This document shows, piece by piece, positions 1 through 7,520 of a DNA stretch of 21,930 nt. How positions within the stretch are numbered: position 1 is the first letter of the stretch; every line of letters begins with the position of its first letter. A model generated the notes under the pieces. That model searched no databases. It saw nothing but the letters and a program-made list of their open reading frames with translations, and was not told where the DNA came from. Origin of the DNA: RGIG1959 sp045637645 (GTDB lineage Bacteria > Bacillota > Clostridia > Oscillospirales > Acutalibacteraceae); the NCBI GenBank assembly GCA_045637645.1, contig JAZTZV010000035.1, positions 1-21,930 on the forward strand, written 5' to 3'. The translations under genes and the position numbers were made by a program.

Positions 1-27
1 CGGTGCGGGGGTTCGCATTATCTTTAT

Positions 28-1065
28 TTACAGCACGATTTCCTTGCCTTCGGCGGCGGAATCGTAAATCGCTTCAAGCATTTGTTGCATTTGCACCGCT
101 TGCTCGAGCGGGTATTTCGGCGTTTTGCCGTTCAGTACACAATCGGCAAAGTGTTTGAGTTCTTCGGCGAAACGGTTGTTTTCGCCGACGGTGATCACGT
201 CGTCCGACAAACGGTCGAGTCTCTCTCCGTACACGGTCAGCGGGTCGAGCTTGACACCCGCTTTACTGCCCACGACCTGCACATCGGTGTGGTTCGGGCC
301 GTTGATCGCCCACGACGCTTCGAACAGCATCGCCGCGCCGTTTTCAAAATGGATGACGCCGACGCCCGAATCCTCGCAGTCAAATTGGTTGTCGGGGCAG
401 GGGATGCCTTGCCAGCGTCCGACACCCTTGGTTTGATAATCGCCGTGAGGCGCGAACACTTGCGCGCTGACGCGTGTGGGTTTCGGGTTGCCCATCAAAT
501 ACCATGCCGCGTCGATGCTATGCACGCCGATGTCGATAACAGGGCCGCCGCCCGACGTTTTCTTGTCGGTGAACCAACCCGAAGGCGTGCCGCGACGGCG
601 AACGTTGGCGACCTTCGCGTAATACACATCGCCGAGCTCGCCCGCTTCGAGCATCTCGCGGACGTACATGTTTTGCGTGTTAAAGCGACCGGGAACAGCG
701 AGCATAAACGTGACGCCCGCTTCGTTAACAGCGGCTTCCATCGCTTTCGCGTCAGCGAGATTCATCGCCATCGGTTTTTCGCACACAACGTGCTTGCCTG
801 CCTTAGCGGCGGCGATGCAAACGGGCGCGTGACCGTTGTTCCATGTGCAAATATCAACGGCATCGAGTTCGACGTTTGCGAGCATGTCTTCGACGGACGC
901 GAAATAAGCGGGGATGCCGAACTTTTCTGCCGCCGCTTTGGCGCGGTCGAGATCCAGATCGCAGATCGCGACGACTTCAATGTTGTCGCATTCCGCGTAG
1001 GCGGGCATGTGCGCGTTGGTCGCGATGTTGCCTGCGCCGACGACACCGATTTTCAATTTGCTCAT
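28..1065 (-). CDS. Gfo/Idh/MocA family NAD(P)-dependent sugar oxidoreductase
   Basis: 345-residue cytoplasmic protein of the Gfo/Idh/MocA family, which oxidises or reduces sugars, inositols or sugar-nucleotide derivatives with NAD(P). The N-terminal Rossmann fold begins at residue 6 with the dinucleotide loop GAGNIA (10-15). The family signature CEKPMA is at 95-100; its lysine normally takes part in catalysis. The C-terminal substrate domain carries GGGPVIDIGVHSID (172-185), with His182 in the usual catalytic position. Length is normal for the family. The ATG start at 1065 is preceded by AAAGGAG. It is the last gene of the minus-strand galU > SDR > oxidoreductase unit, 26 bases after the SDR gene. 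The substrate cannot be told from sequence; company with galU hints at sugar or sugar-nucleotide metabolism, but these proteins are often catabolic. Confidence 0.88.
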   Translation of the reverse strand: MSKLKIGVVGAGNIATNAHMPAYAECDNIEVVAICDLDLDRAKAAAEKFGIPAYFASVEDMLANVELDAVDICTWNNGHAPVCIAAAKAGKHVVCEKPMAMNLADAKAMEAAVNEAGVTFMLAVPGRFNTQNMYVREMLEAGELGDVYYAKVANVRRRGTPSGWFTDKKTSGGGPVIDIGVHSIDAAWYLMGNPKPTRVSAQVFAPHGDYQTKGVGRWQGIPCPDNQFDCEDSGVGVIHFENGAAMLFEASWAINGPNHTDVQVVGSKAGVKLDPLTVYGERLDRLSDDVITVGENNRFAEELKHFADCVLNGKTPKYPLEQAVQMQQMLEAIYDSAAEGKEIVL

Positions 1066-1091
1066 AAAACGGTCACTCCTTTAAACGGATC

Positions 1092-1874
1092 TTATTTGAT
1101 TTCGCCTTGAATATGACAGATGATATCGCCCGCCATGCGGCGCGGTACAATGCGGTTGATGTTGATGAGAAAACGGTTGCGCGCGGTGTGAATGGCTACT
1201 TGCTTACCTTTCATTGTGGCTTTGTAGCCATAGCGCGCCACATTCTCAGCGGTGGAAACGGGCATCGAACGGAACAGTTTGGATTTCCCGAGTTGCGCCG
1301 TTTCCTCGAATCCTGTCGCGATCGGGCCGGGGCAAAGCGCCGTTACGGTGATGCCGCTTCCTTTGAGTTCGCGCGAAAGCGCTTGCGAGAACGACAGCAC
1401 ATACGCCTTCGTAGCGTAATAAACCGACATGTACGGACCTTGTTGGAATGCGGCGATGGAGGCGACGTTGAGGATTTTTCCGTGTCCTTTTTCGCGCATC
1501 ATCGGCAACACGTGGTGCGTCAGTTCGGTCAATGCCGACACATTGAGTGCGATCATCGCTTGTTGGCGGGAGAGTTCGCTGTCGGCGAATGCGCCGAAAT
1601 CACCGAGCCCTGCATTGTTGACGAGGATATCCACCGTCAAGTCTTGCGTGCGTACGGCGTCCATCAACGCGGCGGCACCGTCGGGTGCGCCGAGATCGAG
1701 CGGGATCACGGTGACAGCAACGTCGTAGGCGGTGCGAATGGCGTTTTGTGCCTGTTGCAGTTTATCGGCGCTGCGGGCGGTGAGAATGAGATCATAGCCG
1801 TGCTGTGCGAATTGCATCGCCAGCGCCAGTCCGAGTCCGCCCGAAGCACCCGTGATAAGTACGGTTTGTTTCAT
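1092..1874 (-). CDS. SDR family NAD(P)-dependent oxidoreductase
   Basis: Classical short-chain dehydrogenase/reductase, 260 residues from the chosen start. The cofactor loop TGASGGLG is at 8-15, NNAG at 86-89, the catalytic Ser near 139 and YxxxK at Tyr152-Lys156 in YYATKAY. The motif set is complete, so it should be active; the substrate is unknown. The pattern (TGASGGLG at the N-terminus, an SxYYATKAY active site, a basic C-terminus) resembles DltE/YqjQ-like SDRs, a loose similarity only. Two in-frame ATGs lie at 1880 and 1874. The Shine-Dalgarno AAAGGA sits one base from the first and seven bases from the second, so 1874 is preferred. That binding site overlaps the galU stop codon, so translation of the two genes is probably coupled. 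Confidence 0.87.
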   Translation of the reverse strand: MKQTVLITGASGGLGLALAMQFAQHGYDLILTARSADKLQQAQNAIRTAYDVAVTVIPLDLGAPDGAAALMDAVRTQDLTVDILVNNAGLGDFGAFADSELSRQQAMIALNVSALTELTHHVLPMMREKGHGKILNVASIAAFQQGPYMSVYYATKAYVLSFSQALSRELKGSGITVTALCPGPIATGFEETAQLGKSKLFRSMPVSTAENVARYGYKATMKGKQVAIHTARNRFLININRIVPRRMAGDIICHIQGEIK

Positions 1875-1885
1875 AGACATATCCT

Positions 1886-2761
1886 TTACAGTGTTTTGAC
1901 GAGTTCTTTCAAATATTCGGCAAACGCAGGGCCGAGGTCGGGGCGCGACAACGCCACTTCACAGGTCGCTTGCAAAATGCCGAGTTTGTTGCCCATGTCG
2001 TAGCGCGTGCCGGTGTAATCCACGCCGACCATGCCGTCGCGCACCGCGAGTGTGCGCATCGCGTCGGTCAATTGGATCTCGCCGCCGGCGCCGGGCGGTG
2101 TGTTGTCGAGAATGTCGAAAATGCTCGGCGGCAACACGCAACGACCGAGAATGGAGAACAGCGACATAATTTGCTCGGGAGCGGGTTTTTCGATCATATC
2201 GCTCACGCTGTAGGTGCGCTCGCCGAGCTTGTCCACGGCAAGCGAGCAATATTTCACGATTTGCTCGGGGGTAACTTCTTTGATGCCGACGACACCCTTG
2301 CCGTATTGCTCATACGCGCGGCAGAGCTGACCGCACGCGGGATCGTCGCCGATGATGACGTCGTCGCCGTACAGCACGGCAAACGGCTCGTCTCCGACAA
2401 AGGAACGCGCGCAGTTGACCGCATGTCCGAGACCTTTGGTTTCTTTTTGACGCAGGAAGTAAATGTTTGCCATATTGGTGATGGCGCGCACGTCTTCGAG
2501 TTCGGCGGTGCGACCCGCCGCTTCGAGGCGTTCCTCGAGTTCAATCGCGTGATCAAAATGATCTTCGATGATGCCTTTGCCGCGATTGGTGATGATGAGG
2601 ATGTCCGTGATGCCCGCGGCAACGGCTTCCTCCACAATGTATTGGATCGCGGGTTTATCCACGATGGGGAGCATTTCTTTGGGGCAGGCTTTGGAAATGG
2701 GGAGAACGCGAGTGCCAAGACCCGCAGCGGGGATAACGGCCTTTTTGACAAGTTGTGCCAA
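1886..2761 (-). CDS. galU: UTP-glucose-1-phosphate uridylyltransferase
   Basis: Makes UDP-glucose and pyrophosphate from UTP and glucose-1-phosphate, supplying activated glucose for surface glycans and glycolipids. 291 residues, the normal length of bacterial GalU. The nucleotidyltransferase motif GLGTRVLPISKACPKEMLP starts at residue 14. RQKETKGLGHA (near 104-114), FAVLYGDD (near 127-134), an IEKP motif and GEIQLTDA follow in family order. The start is TTG at 2761, supported by GGAGG eight bases upstream; no ATG fits as well. It is first in its operon, behind a good promoter (2794-2822). The glycan locus 11 kb away is a likely consumer of UDP-glucose, though that link is inferred. Confidence 0.95.
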   Translation of the reverse strand: MAQLVKKAVIPAAGLGTRVLPISKACPKEMLPIVDKPAIQYIVEEAVAAGITDILIITNRGKGIIEDHFDHAIELEERLEAAGRTAELEDVRAITNMANIYFLRQKETKGLGHAVNCARSFVGDEPFAVLYGDDVIIGDDPACGQLCRAYEQYGKGVVGIKEVTPEQIVKYCSLAVDKLGERTYSVSDMIEKPAPEQIMSLFSILGRCVLPPSIFDILDNTPPGAGGEIQLTDAMRTLAVRDGMVGVDYTGTRYDMGNKLGILQATCEVALSRPDLGPAFAEYLKELVKTL

Positions 2762-2793
2762 GTGAATCGCCTCCGTAAATACATATTTTGTTT

Positions 2794-2822
2794 ATTGTAC
2801 CATATATCCCCATAAAAAGCAA
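2794..2822 (-). promoter_or_regulatory. Sigma-A-type promoter of the galU operon
   Basis: On the minus strand, TTGCTT (2817-2822) is followed after exactly 17 bases by TACAAT (2794-2799). The -10 box is 33 bases upstream of the TTG start of galU. It is the only strong promoter-like pair seen in the 2762-2906 gap. The region further upstream, up to the terminator at 2907, shows nothing recognisable. Confidence 0.78.
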
Positions 2823-2906
2823 GAGTAAAGCCTGTCGAATCAAAGGGAGGAACAGAGTCGATGTGCAACGAATAGAACGATACAGCGTGCGGAAGACCGA
2901 AAACCA

Positions 2907-2938
2907 AAAACCCGCAGGATCGAAATCCTGCGGGTTTT
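2907..2938 (-). terminator. Intrinsic terminator of the isomerase gene
   Basis: Perfect 14-bp inverted repeat AAAACCCGCAGGAT / ATCCTGCGGGTTTT around a CGAA loop (2921-2924). On the minus strand it is followed by a T-rich tract, and it lies 14 bases past the isomerase stop codon. It separates the isomerase transcript from the galU operon downstream. A/T flanks on both sides would let it work in either direction. Confidence 0.9.
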
Positions 2939-2951
2939 CTGTTTGTGTGTC

Positions 2952-3779
2952 TTACAGAGCGTCGATAATGCCTTGGAGCATGTCGCGTGCTTTGATGATG
3001 TCGGCGGTTTGTTGGTCGCCTTCGATCTCGCGCTCAATGGTGATGCAGCCGTCGTAGCCGAGGTCATGCAAGCCTTTGATCAGCGCGGGGAAGTCGACTT
3101 TGCCTTCGCCCATCGCGGTTTCTTCGCCGAGTGCGCGACCGCTCGTCGGGTATTTGCCGTCCTTGCCGTGCACGCCGCGGACGTATTTGCCGAACACATC
3201 GAGTGCGTCGACGGGGTTGCCCATGCCGTAGAGGATCAGGTTGGCGGGATCGAGGTTGACACCGAGGTTGTCAAGATCCACGTCCTCGAACAAGCGGAGC
3301 AGGGTAACGGGCGTTTCTTGACCCGTCTCAAACAGCAAGTATTGGTCGTTTTGCTTAAGGTATGCCGCGAGGTTCGCCACCGCCGCGACAAAGCCGGGAT
3401 AGCGCGCGTCATAGGGGTTCGCGGGAACATAACCCATGTGAGTCACGATGTCCGACACGCCGATTTTCTTCGCAAAATCCGCGCCTTGCTTGAGGTTGAG
3501 CAAGCGAGCGTAGCGATAGGGTTCGGGAACGAGACCGAGCGTCTCCTGACCACCGTAGAAGTTCCATTCCACAGGACCTTCCCAACCGCACCACAACGCG
3601 GTAATGGTCACATCATAGTCTTTGCAAGCGGCGAGAACTTCCTCAACACGCTCGTCGGTGCGTTGCGATTGATCCCAGCTCATCAGCTGGCAGTGGTGCA
3701 GCCCGAGAGCTGTCAGATTCTTGAATTTTTCTGCAAGGGGAGTGGCGTCAAAGGTAACGCAAGTGCCGATTGTCATCAT
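2952..3779 (-). CDS. Sugar phosphate isomerase/epimerase, xylose isomerase-like TIM barrel
   Basis: 275-residue member of the AP_endonuc_2 / IolE-IolI-like TIM-barrel superfamily, which isomerises or epimerises sugars and keto-inositols using a divalent metal. The four expected metal ligands are visible at the ends of barrel strands: Glu151 (LLFETGQE), Asp177 (NLDPAN), His204 (GVHGKDG) and Glu249 (ITIERE). GVHGKDGKY is a hallmark loop of the family. The ATG at 3779 has AAAGGA about 11 bases upstream; a second ATG follows at once and cannot be excluded. It is a single-gene unit with its own promoter and terminator. Such enzymes often work with Gfo/Idh/MocA oxidoreductases, and one lies 2 kb downstream on the same strand. 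The exact substrate is unknown. Confidence 0.87.
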   Translation of the reverse strand: MMTIGTCVTFDATPLAEKFKNLTALGLHHCQLMSWDQSQRTDERVEEVLAACKDYDVTITALWCGWEGPVEWNFYGGQETLGLVPEPYRYARLLNLKQGADFAKKIGVSDIVTHMGYVPANPYDARYPGFVAAVANLAAYLKQNDQYLLFETGQETPVTLLRLFEDVDLDNLGVNLDPANLILYGMGNPVDALDVFGKYVRGVHGKDGKYPTSGRALGEETAMGEGKVDFPALIKGLHDLGYDGCITIEREIEGDQQTADIIKARDMLQGIIDAL

Positions 3780-3834
3780 AAAGACATCGTTCCTTTCGTG
3801 TGAAAATGCGACAAGATTTCCTCATCTACTGCTC

Positions 3835-3863
3835 ATTATACCGAGTCCTCATTCAAAAAGCAA
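3835..3863 (-). promoter_or_regulatory. Sigma-A-type promoter of the isomerase gene
   Basis: Minus-strand TTGCTT (3858-3863), a 17-base spacer, then a perfect TATAAT (3835-3840). The -10 box is 56 bases from the ATG at 3779. The -35 region shares the ten bases CTTGCTTTTT with the galU promoter. Confidence 0.8.
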
Positions 3864-3915
3864 GCGTCGGGGGTGCTTTTTCGGGGAATTTTTTCATAGA
3901 TTGTGAAATTTTTCG

Positions 3916-3944
3916 TTTCTTTTCTTTGGAATCTATGGTATACT
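3916..3944 (+). promoter_or_regulatory. Extended -10 promoter of the yfmF-yfmH-lgt-folD operon
   Basis: TATACT (3939-3944) preceded by TGG, which gives an extended -10. A weak -35, TTTCTT (3916-3921), lies 17 bases upstream. The -10 box is 38 bases before the yfmF ATG. The weak -35 fits the extended -10 class. It is divergent to the isomerase promoter, with about 50 bases between the two -35 boxes. Confidence 0.65.
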
Positions 3945-3982
3945 GATTCTATGAATGGAATTTTTAAGGAGGGATCGTTTTC

Positions 3983-5257
3983 ATGAAACCGATCGTTCAT
4001 ACCCCTCTGGAGGGCGTTACGTTTTTAACGTTGACCGATGACCGCTTCACGACCGCGCGCATCACCGTCAGTTTGTATCTCCCGCTTGCGGAGCAAACCG
4101 CGGGTCGCAACGCGATGTTGCCGTATCTGCTTCGTCGCGGATGCCGCCGTTTTGACACGGTGACGTCGTTCAGCCGTGAACTCGACCGCTTGTACGGCGC
4201 GGGCATCGATGGCTATATCACCGCTTCGGGCGAGACCCAAATCGTGACCTTGTCGATGTCGTGTCTCGACGACCGCTTTGCGTTCGACGGCACCGCCGTG
4301 TCGTCGCAATGCGCTCAGTTGCTTCTCGACGTGTTGTTTGATCCGCCGTTTGAAAACGGCATGTTCCGTGAGGAAGACGTCGCGCAAGAGCGCCGTTGCA
4401 CGCTGGAAAGCATCGCCGCCGAAATCAACGACAAGCGTCGCTACGCGGTGTCGTGCGGCAAAAAATTGATGTGTGAAGGCGAGCCGTATGCCGTTTCGAA
4501 ATACGGCACCAAAGAGCAAGTCGAAGCGCTCACCGCCGAGGAATTGACGGCGGCTTGGCGCGAACTGCTCGCGACCGCCCCGATGCGCATTATGTATCAA
4601 GGAAGCGGCGACGGTGTGGCGGTGCGCGATGCGTTTGTGGCGCGTTTGGCGGATCGCCGCGTGAAGGAGTTGCCGCCCGTGATCATCAAAACCGCCCGCG
4701 ACGAAATCGTGCGCGGCAACGAAACGATGGATGTCAACCAATGCCAACTCGTCATCGGTGTGCGCACCGAGGTTGCCGCGGAACATCCGCTGTGTGACGC
4801 GATGCGTCTTGCCAACGCCGTGTTCGGCGCCACACCGCATTCGCTGTTGTTCCGCCATGTGCGTGAGGAGCACAGCCTGTGCTATTATTGCGTGTCGCGC
4901 TATGACCGCCGAAAAGGCGTGATGATGGTGGAAAGCGGTGTCGAAGAAGCTTCGCTCGTCAAAGCGGAGGAAGAGATCCTGCATCAACTCGATCGTCTGC
5001 AACGCGGCGAATTCAGCGACGAAGATTTGGAAAATGCGCGTTTGAGCTTGCTCGATGCGATGATGGGCACGCAGGATTCCGCCTCGTCGACGGCGGAATG
5101 GTACAGCGCGCAAGGCCCGTACCGTCTGCGTAGCCCCGAAGAGGTGATGGACGGCGTTCGCGCGGTCACCCGTGAGCAGGTCATCGAAGCGGCAAACACC
5201 TTGAAAGTGGACTGCGTGTTCACCTTGACACCCGAGAAAAAGGAGGAGACGGCATGA
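3983..5257 (+). CDS. yfmF: M16-family peptidase-like protein YfmF (EF-P modification-associated)
   Basis: 424-residue M16 (insulinase/processing peptidase) homologue without the catalytic motif. The segment that should hold HxxEH reads NAMLPYLLRRG (residues about 43-53), so it is the inactive partner of the pair. The C-terminal M16 repeat is present, including the HVREEHSLCYY stretch common to this subfamily. Homologues (ymfF in Bacillus subtilis) sit beside an active M16 partner and are annotated as associated with 5-aminopentanol modification of elongation factor P; the biochemical role is not firmly known. The ATG at 3983 has AAGGAGG about ten bases upstream. It is first in a four-gene operon, and its stop overlaps the next start in ATGA. 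Confidence 0.85.
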   Translation: MKPIVHTPLEGVTFLTLTDDRFTTARITVSLYLPLAEQTAGRNAMLPYLLRRGCRRFDTVTSFSRELDRLYGAGIDGYITASGETQIVTLSMSCLDDRFAFDGTAVSSQCAQLLLDVLFDPPFENGMFREEDVAQERRCTLESIAAEINDKRRYAVSCGKKLMCEGEPYAVSKYGTKEQVEALTAEELTAAWRELLATAPMRIMYQGSGDGVAVRDAFVARLADRRVKELPPVIIKTARDEIVRGNETMDVNQCQLVIGVRTEVAAEHPLCDAMRLANAVFGATPHSLLFRHVREEHSLCYYCVSRYDRRKGVMMVESGVEEASLVKAEEEILHQLDRLQRGEFSDEDLENARLSLLDAMMGTQDSASSTAEWYSAQGPYRLRSPEEVMDGVRAVTREQVIEAANTLKVDCVFTLTPEKKEETA

Positions 5258-6528
5258 GTCAGCAAATCTTCACGCTCGCGACCGGCGAGCAAGTCCATCG
5301 CATCGATCACGCATCGGGGCTGACCATTCTGGTCTACCCGAAAAAAGGCTATCGCTCGTCGTATGCGATGTTCGGCACGCGCTACGGCTCGGTCGACACC
5401 GCGTTCATCAAAGACGGCAAGCGCATCGAAGTGCCCGCAGGCATTGCGCACTATTTGGAGCATAAACTGTTTGAAAATGAGGACTGCGACGCGTTCGCAC
5501 GTTATGCGAAAACGGGCGCTTCCGCCAATGCATTCACAAGCTTTGACGTGACGGCGTATTTGTTCGGTTGCTCGGACAATTTCAAAGAATCGCTCGAGAT
5601 CTTGCTTGATTTTGTGCAACAACCGTATTTCACCGAAGCGACCGTGCAAAAGGAACAAGGCATCATCGGTCAAGAAATCCGCATGTGTGACGACTCGCCC
5701 GACCGCCGCGTGCTGTTCAATTTGCTTCGCGCCATGTATAAAGAGCATCCCGTGCGCATCGATATCGCCGGTACGGTGGAATCGATTTCACACATCACGC
5801 CCGAACTGCTGTATGATTGCTATTACACGTTCTACAACCTGCACAATATGGTGCTGACCGTGTGCGGCAACGTGACGGTGGACGAGGTGCTTGAGGTCGC
5901 GGATCGCGTGTTGATTCCCGCCAAACCTTTGTCGCTTGACACCTCGCTTCCCGAGGAACCGCGCGAAACGTTTGAGCGCGAGATCGAAGAGACGATGCCC
6001 GTTGCGGCGCCGTTGTTCTATCTCGGTTATAAATGCCCGGTTGACGGACTGCATTTGGATCCCAAAACGCTTCTCGCTTGCGAAATGGCGGTGGAACTGT
6101 TGTGCGGTCACGGCTCGGAGCTGTATGCTTCGCTGATGCGCGACGGTCTCATCAACGACAGCTTCGGCGGCGAATTTTTTGAAGGTCGCGGGTTTGCGCT
6201 CATGCTCATCGGCGGCGAAAGCCGCGACCCGCAGGCGGTGCGCAAGGCGATCTTCGCCGAGCTCGACCGTTTGCGCGAAAACGGCGTGGAGCAAGCGCGC
6301 TTTGACGAAATGAAAGCATCGGCGTACGGCCGTTTGATGCGCCGTTTCAACAGCGTGGAAGCGTCGGCAACCGCGATGATGGATGATTATTTCCACGGCT
6401 TTGAACCGTTTGTGTTCACCAAAACGGCGGCGGAACTGACCAAAGACGACCTCGACCGCGTGATCACCGAGTGGATGATCCCGTCGTACAGCTCGTTGTC
6501 GGTCGTGCGCGGCAAGGAGGACAACTGA
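5254..6528 (+). CDS. yfmH: M16-family zinc peptidase YfmH (EF-P modification-associated)
   Basis: 424-residue M16 metallopeptidase, the catalytic partner of the preceding gene. The inverted zinc motif HYLEH (His66, Glu69, His70) is intact. A Glu-rich helix about 65-75 residues later (EQGIIGQEI) supplies the probable third ligand. The family stretch GASANAFTSFDVTAY is at 88-102. The two 424-residue proteins are expected to form a heterodimer, as in mitochondrial processing peptidase; this is inference from the family. The ATG at 5254 overlaps the yfmF stop by four bases and has AAGGAGG upstream. The stop TGA shares one base with the lgt ATG (TGATG), so the chain yfmF-yfmH-lgt is probably translationally coupled. 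Confidence 0.9.
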   Translation: MSQQIFTLATGEQVHRIDHASGLTILVYPKKGYRSSYAMFGTRYGSVDTAFIKDGKRIEVPAGIAHYLEHKLFENEDCDAFARYAKTGASANAFTSFDVTAYLFGCSDNFKESLEILLDFVQQPYFTEATVQKEQGIIGQEIRMCDDSPDRRVLFNLLRAMYKEHPVRIDIAGTVESISHITPELLYDCYYTFYNLHNMVLTVCGNVTVDEVLEVADRVLIPAKPLSLDTSLPEEPRETFEREIEETMPVAAPLFYLGYKCPVDGLHLDPKTLLACEMAVELLCGHGSELYASLMRDGLINDSFGGEFFEGRGFALMLIGGESRDPQAVRKAIFAELDRLRENGVEQARFDEMKASAYGRLMRRFNSVEASATAMMDDYFHGFEPFVFTKTAAELTKDDLDRVITEWMIPSYSSLSVVRGKEDN

Positions 6529-7520
6529 TGGAACATTGGGTGGAATTTCCCGCGCTCGGATTGAAATTTGACCTCCCGCAATCGCTGGTACAGTTCGAGT
6601 TGTTCGGTATTGATTTTGACATTCGCTGGTACGGTGTGTTGATCGCCGTCGGCTTTATGCTGGCCGTGATCTATGCGAATGTGCGCGCGCCGAAGCTCGG
6701 TGTCGATCGCGACCGCATGATGGATGTCGTGTTGATCACGGCGGTGATCGCGGTCATCACCACGCGTTTGTATTTTGTGTTGTTTTCCAACCCGGCGTAT
6801 TATTTTTCGCATCCCGAAAAAATCTTTGCGATTTGGGACGGCGGCCTTGCCATCTACGGCGGCGTCATCGGTGCGTTTGTGGGCGGCTTTGTCATGTGCC
6901 GCGTCAAAAAACTGTCGGTGCGCACGATGTTCGATTTGGCGGCGGTCGGCTTCTTGATCGGTCAAGGCATCGGACGTTGGGGCAATTTCTTCAACCAAGA
7001 AGCCTATGGCTCGAACACGTCGTTGCCGTGGGGCATGACGGGTGATATCATCCAAAAGGGCGTCAACGGCGAGGTTGCCGATCAATTGTCGCCCGTACAT
7101 CCGACGTTTTTGTATGAATCGCTGTGGTGCCTGCTCGGTGCGTTGGTGCTGCACATCATGTTTGTGAAGATGTATCGCTTCCGCGGTCAAATCTTTGCGT
7201 CCTATTTGATTTGGTACGGCGCGGAACGCGCGGTCATCGAGGGACTTCGTTCCGACAGTTTGATGATCGGCTCTGTTCGCGTGTCGCAAATCGTGGCGAT
7301 CGTGGCGGTGGCACTCGGCGCAACGCTTCTTGTGTTGTTGCCGCGGTATGATAAGGAACGCGCTCGTGTGCTTGCCGCGCAAAGCGAGGAAGACGAGGCG
7401 GTCGAGGAATCCGAACTGACCCCGCTTCAAGTGGAAACATTAGCAATCGATGCGGAGGAACCGCTCGATTGTTCGGAAAATGAAATCACGGAGGAAGATG
7501 AAGATGGCAACGATTATTGA
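6528..7520 (+). CDS. lgt: Prolipoprotein diacylglyceryl transferase
   Basis: Membrane enzyme that moves diacylglycerol from phosphatidylglycerol to the lipobox cysteine of prolipoproteins, the first step of lipoprotein maturation. 330 residues with about seven membrane segments. DIRWYGVLIA is at 31-40, DGGLAIYGGVIGA at 104-116, the signature GRWGNFFNQEAYG at 149-161 with the essential Arg150, and HPTFLYES at 191-198. The ATG at 6528 is chosen because AAGGAGG lies seven bases upstream and the homology begins there; an earlier in-frame ATG would extend into yfmH. From about residue 285 there is an unusual Glu/Asp-rich tail of about 45 residues beyond the last membrane segment, absent from typical Lgt. 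The last 17 bases overlap folD. The lipoprotein at 18331 is a predicted substrate. Confidence 0.95.
   Translation: MEHWVEFPALGLKFDLPQSLVQFELFGIDFDIRWYGVLIAVGFMLAVIYANVRAPKLGVDRDRMMDVVLITAVIAVITTRLYFVLFSNPAYYFSHPEKIFAIWDGGLAIYGGVIGAFVGGFVMCRVKKLSVRTMFDLAAVGFLIGQGIGRWGNFFNQEAYGSNTSLPWGMTGDIIQKGVNGEVADQLSPVHPTFLYESLWCLLGALVLHIMFVKMYRFRGQIFASYLIWYGAERAVIEGLRSDSLMIGSVRVSQIVAIVAVALGATLLVLLPRYDKERARVLAAQSEEDEAVEESELTPLQVETLAIDAEEPLDCSENEITEEDEDGNDY

Noticed and set aside
82..1110. 342-codon plus-strand frame over the Gfo/Idh/MocA gene
   Set aside because: Composition is Arg/His/Val-rich without a domain; it is a shadow of the well-supported minus-strand gene.
4025..5113. 362-codon minus-strand frame over yfmF
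   Set aside because: No motifs and low-complexity Arg/His content; a shadow of yfmF caused by codon bias.
6387..7430. 347-codon minus-strand frame over yfmH and lgt
   Set aside because: Antisense to membrane helices and rich in His, Asp and Arg; no family resemblance.
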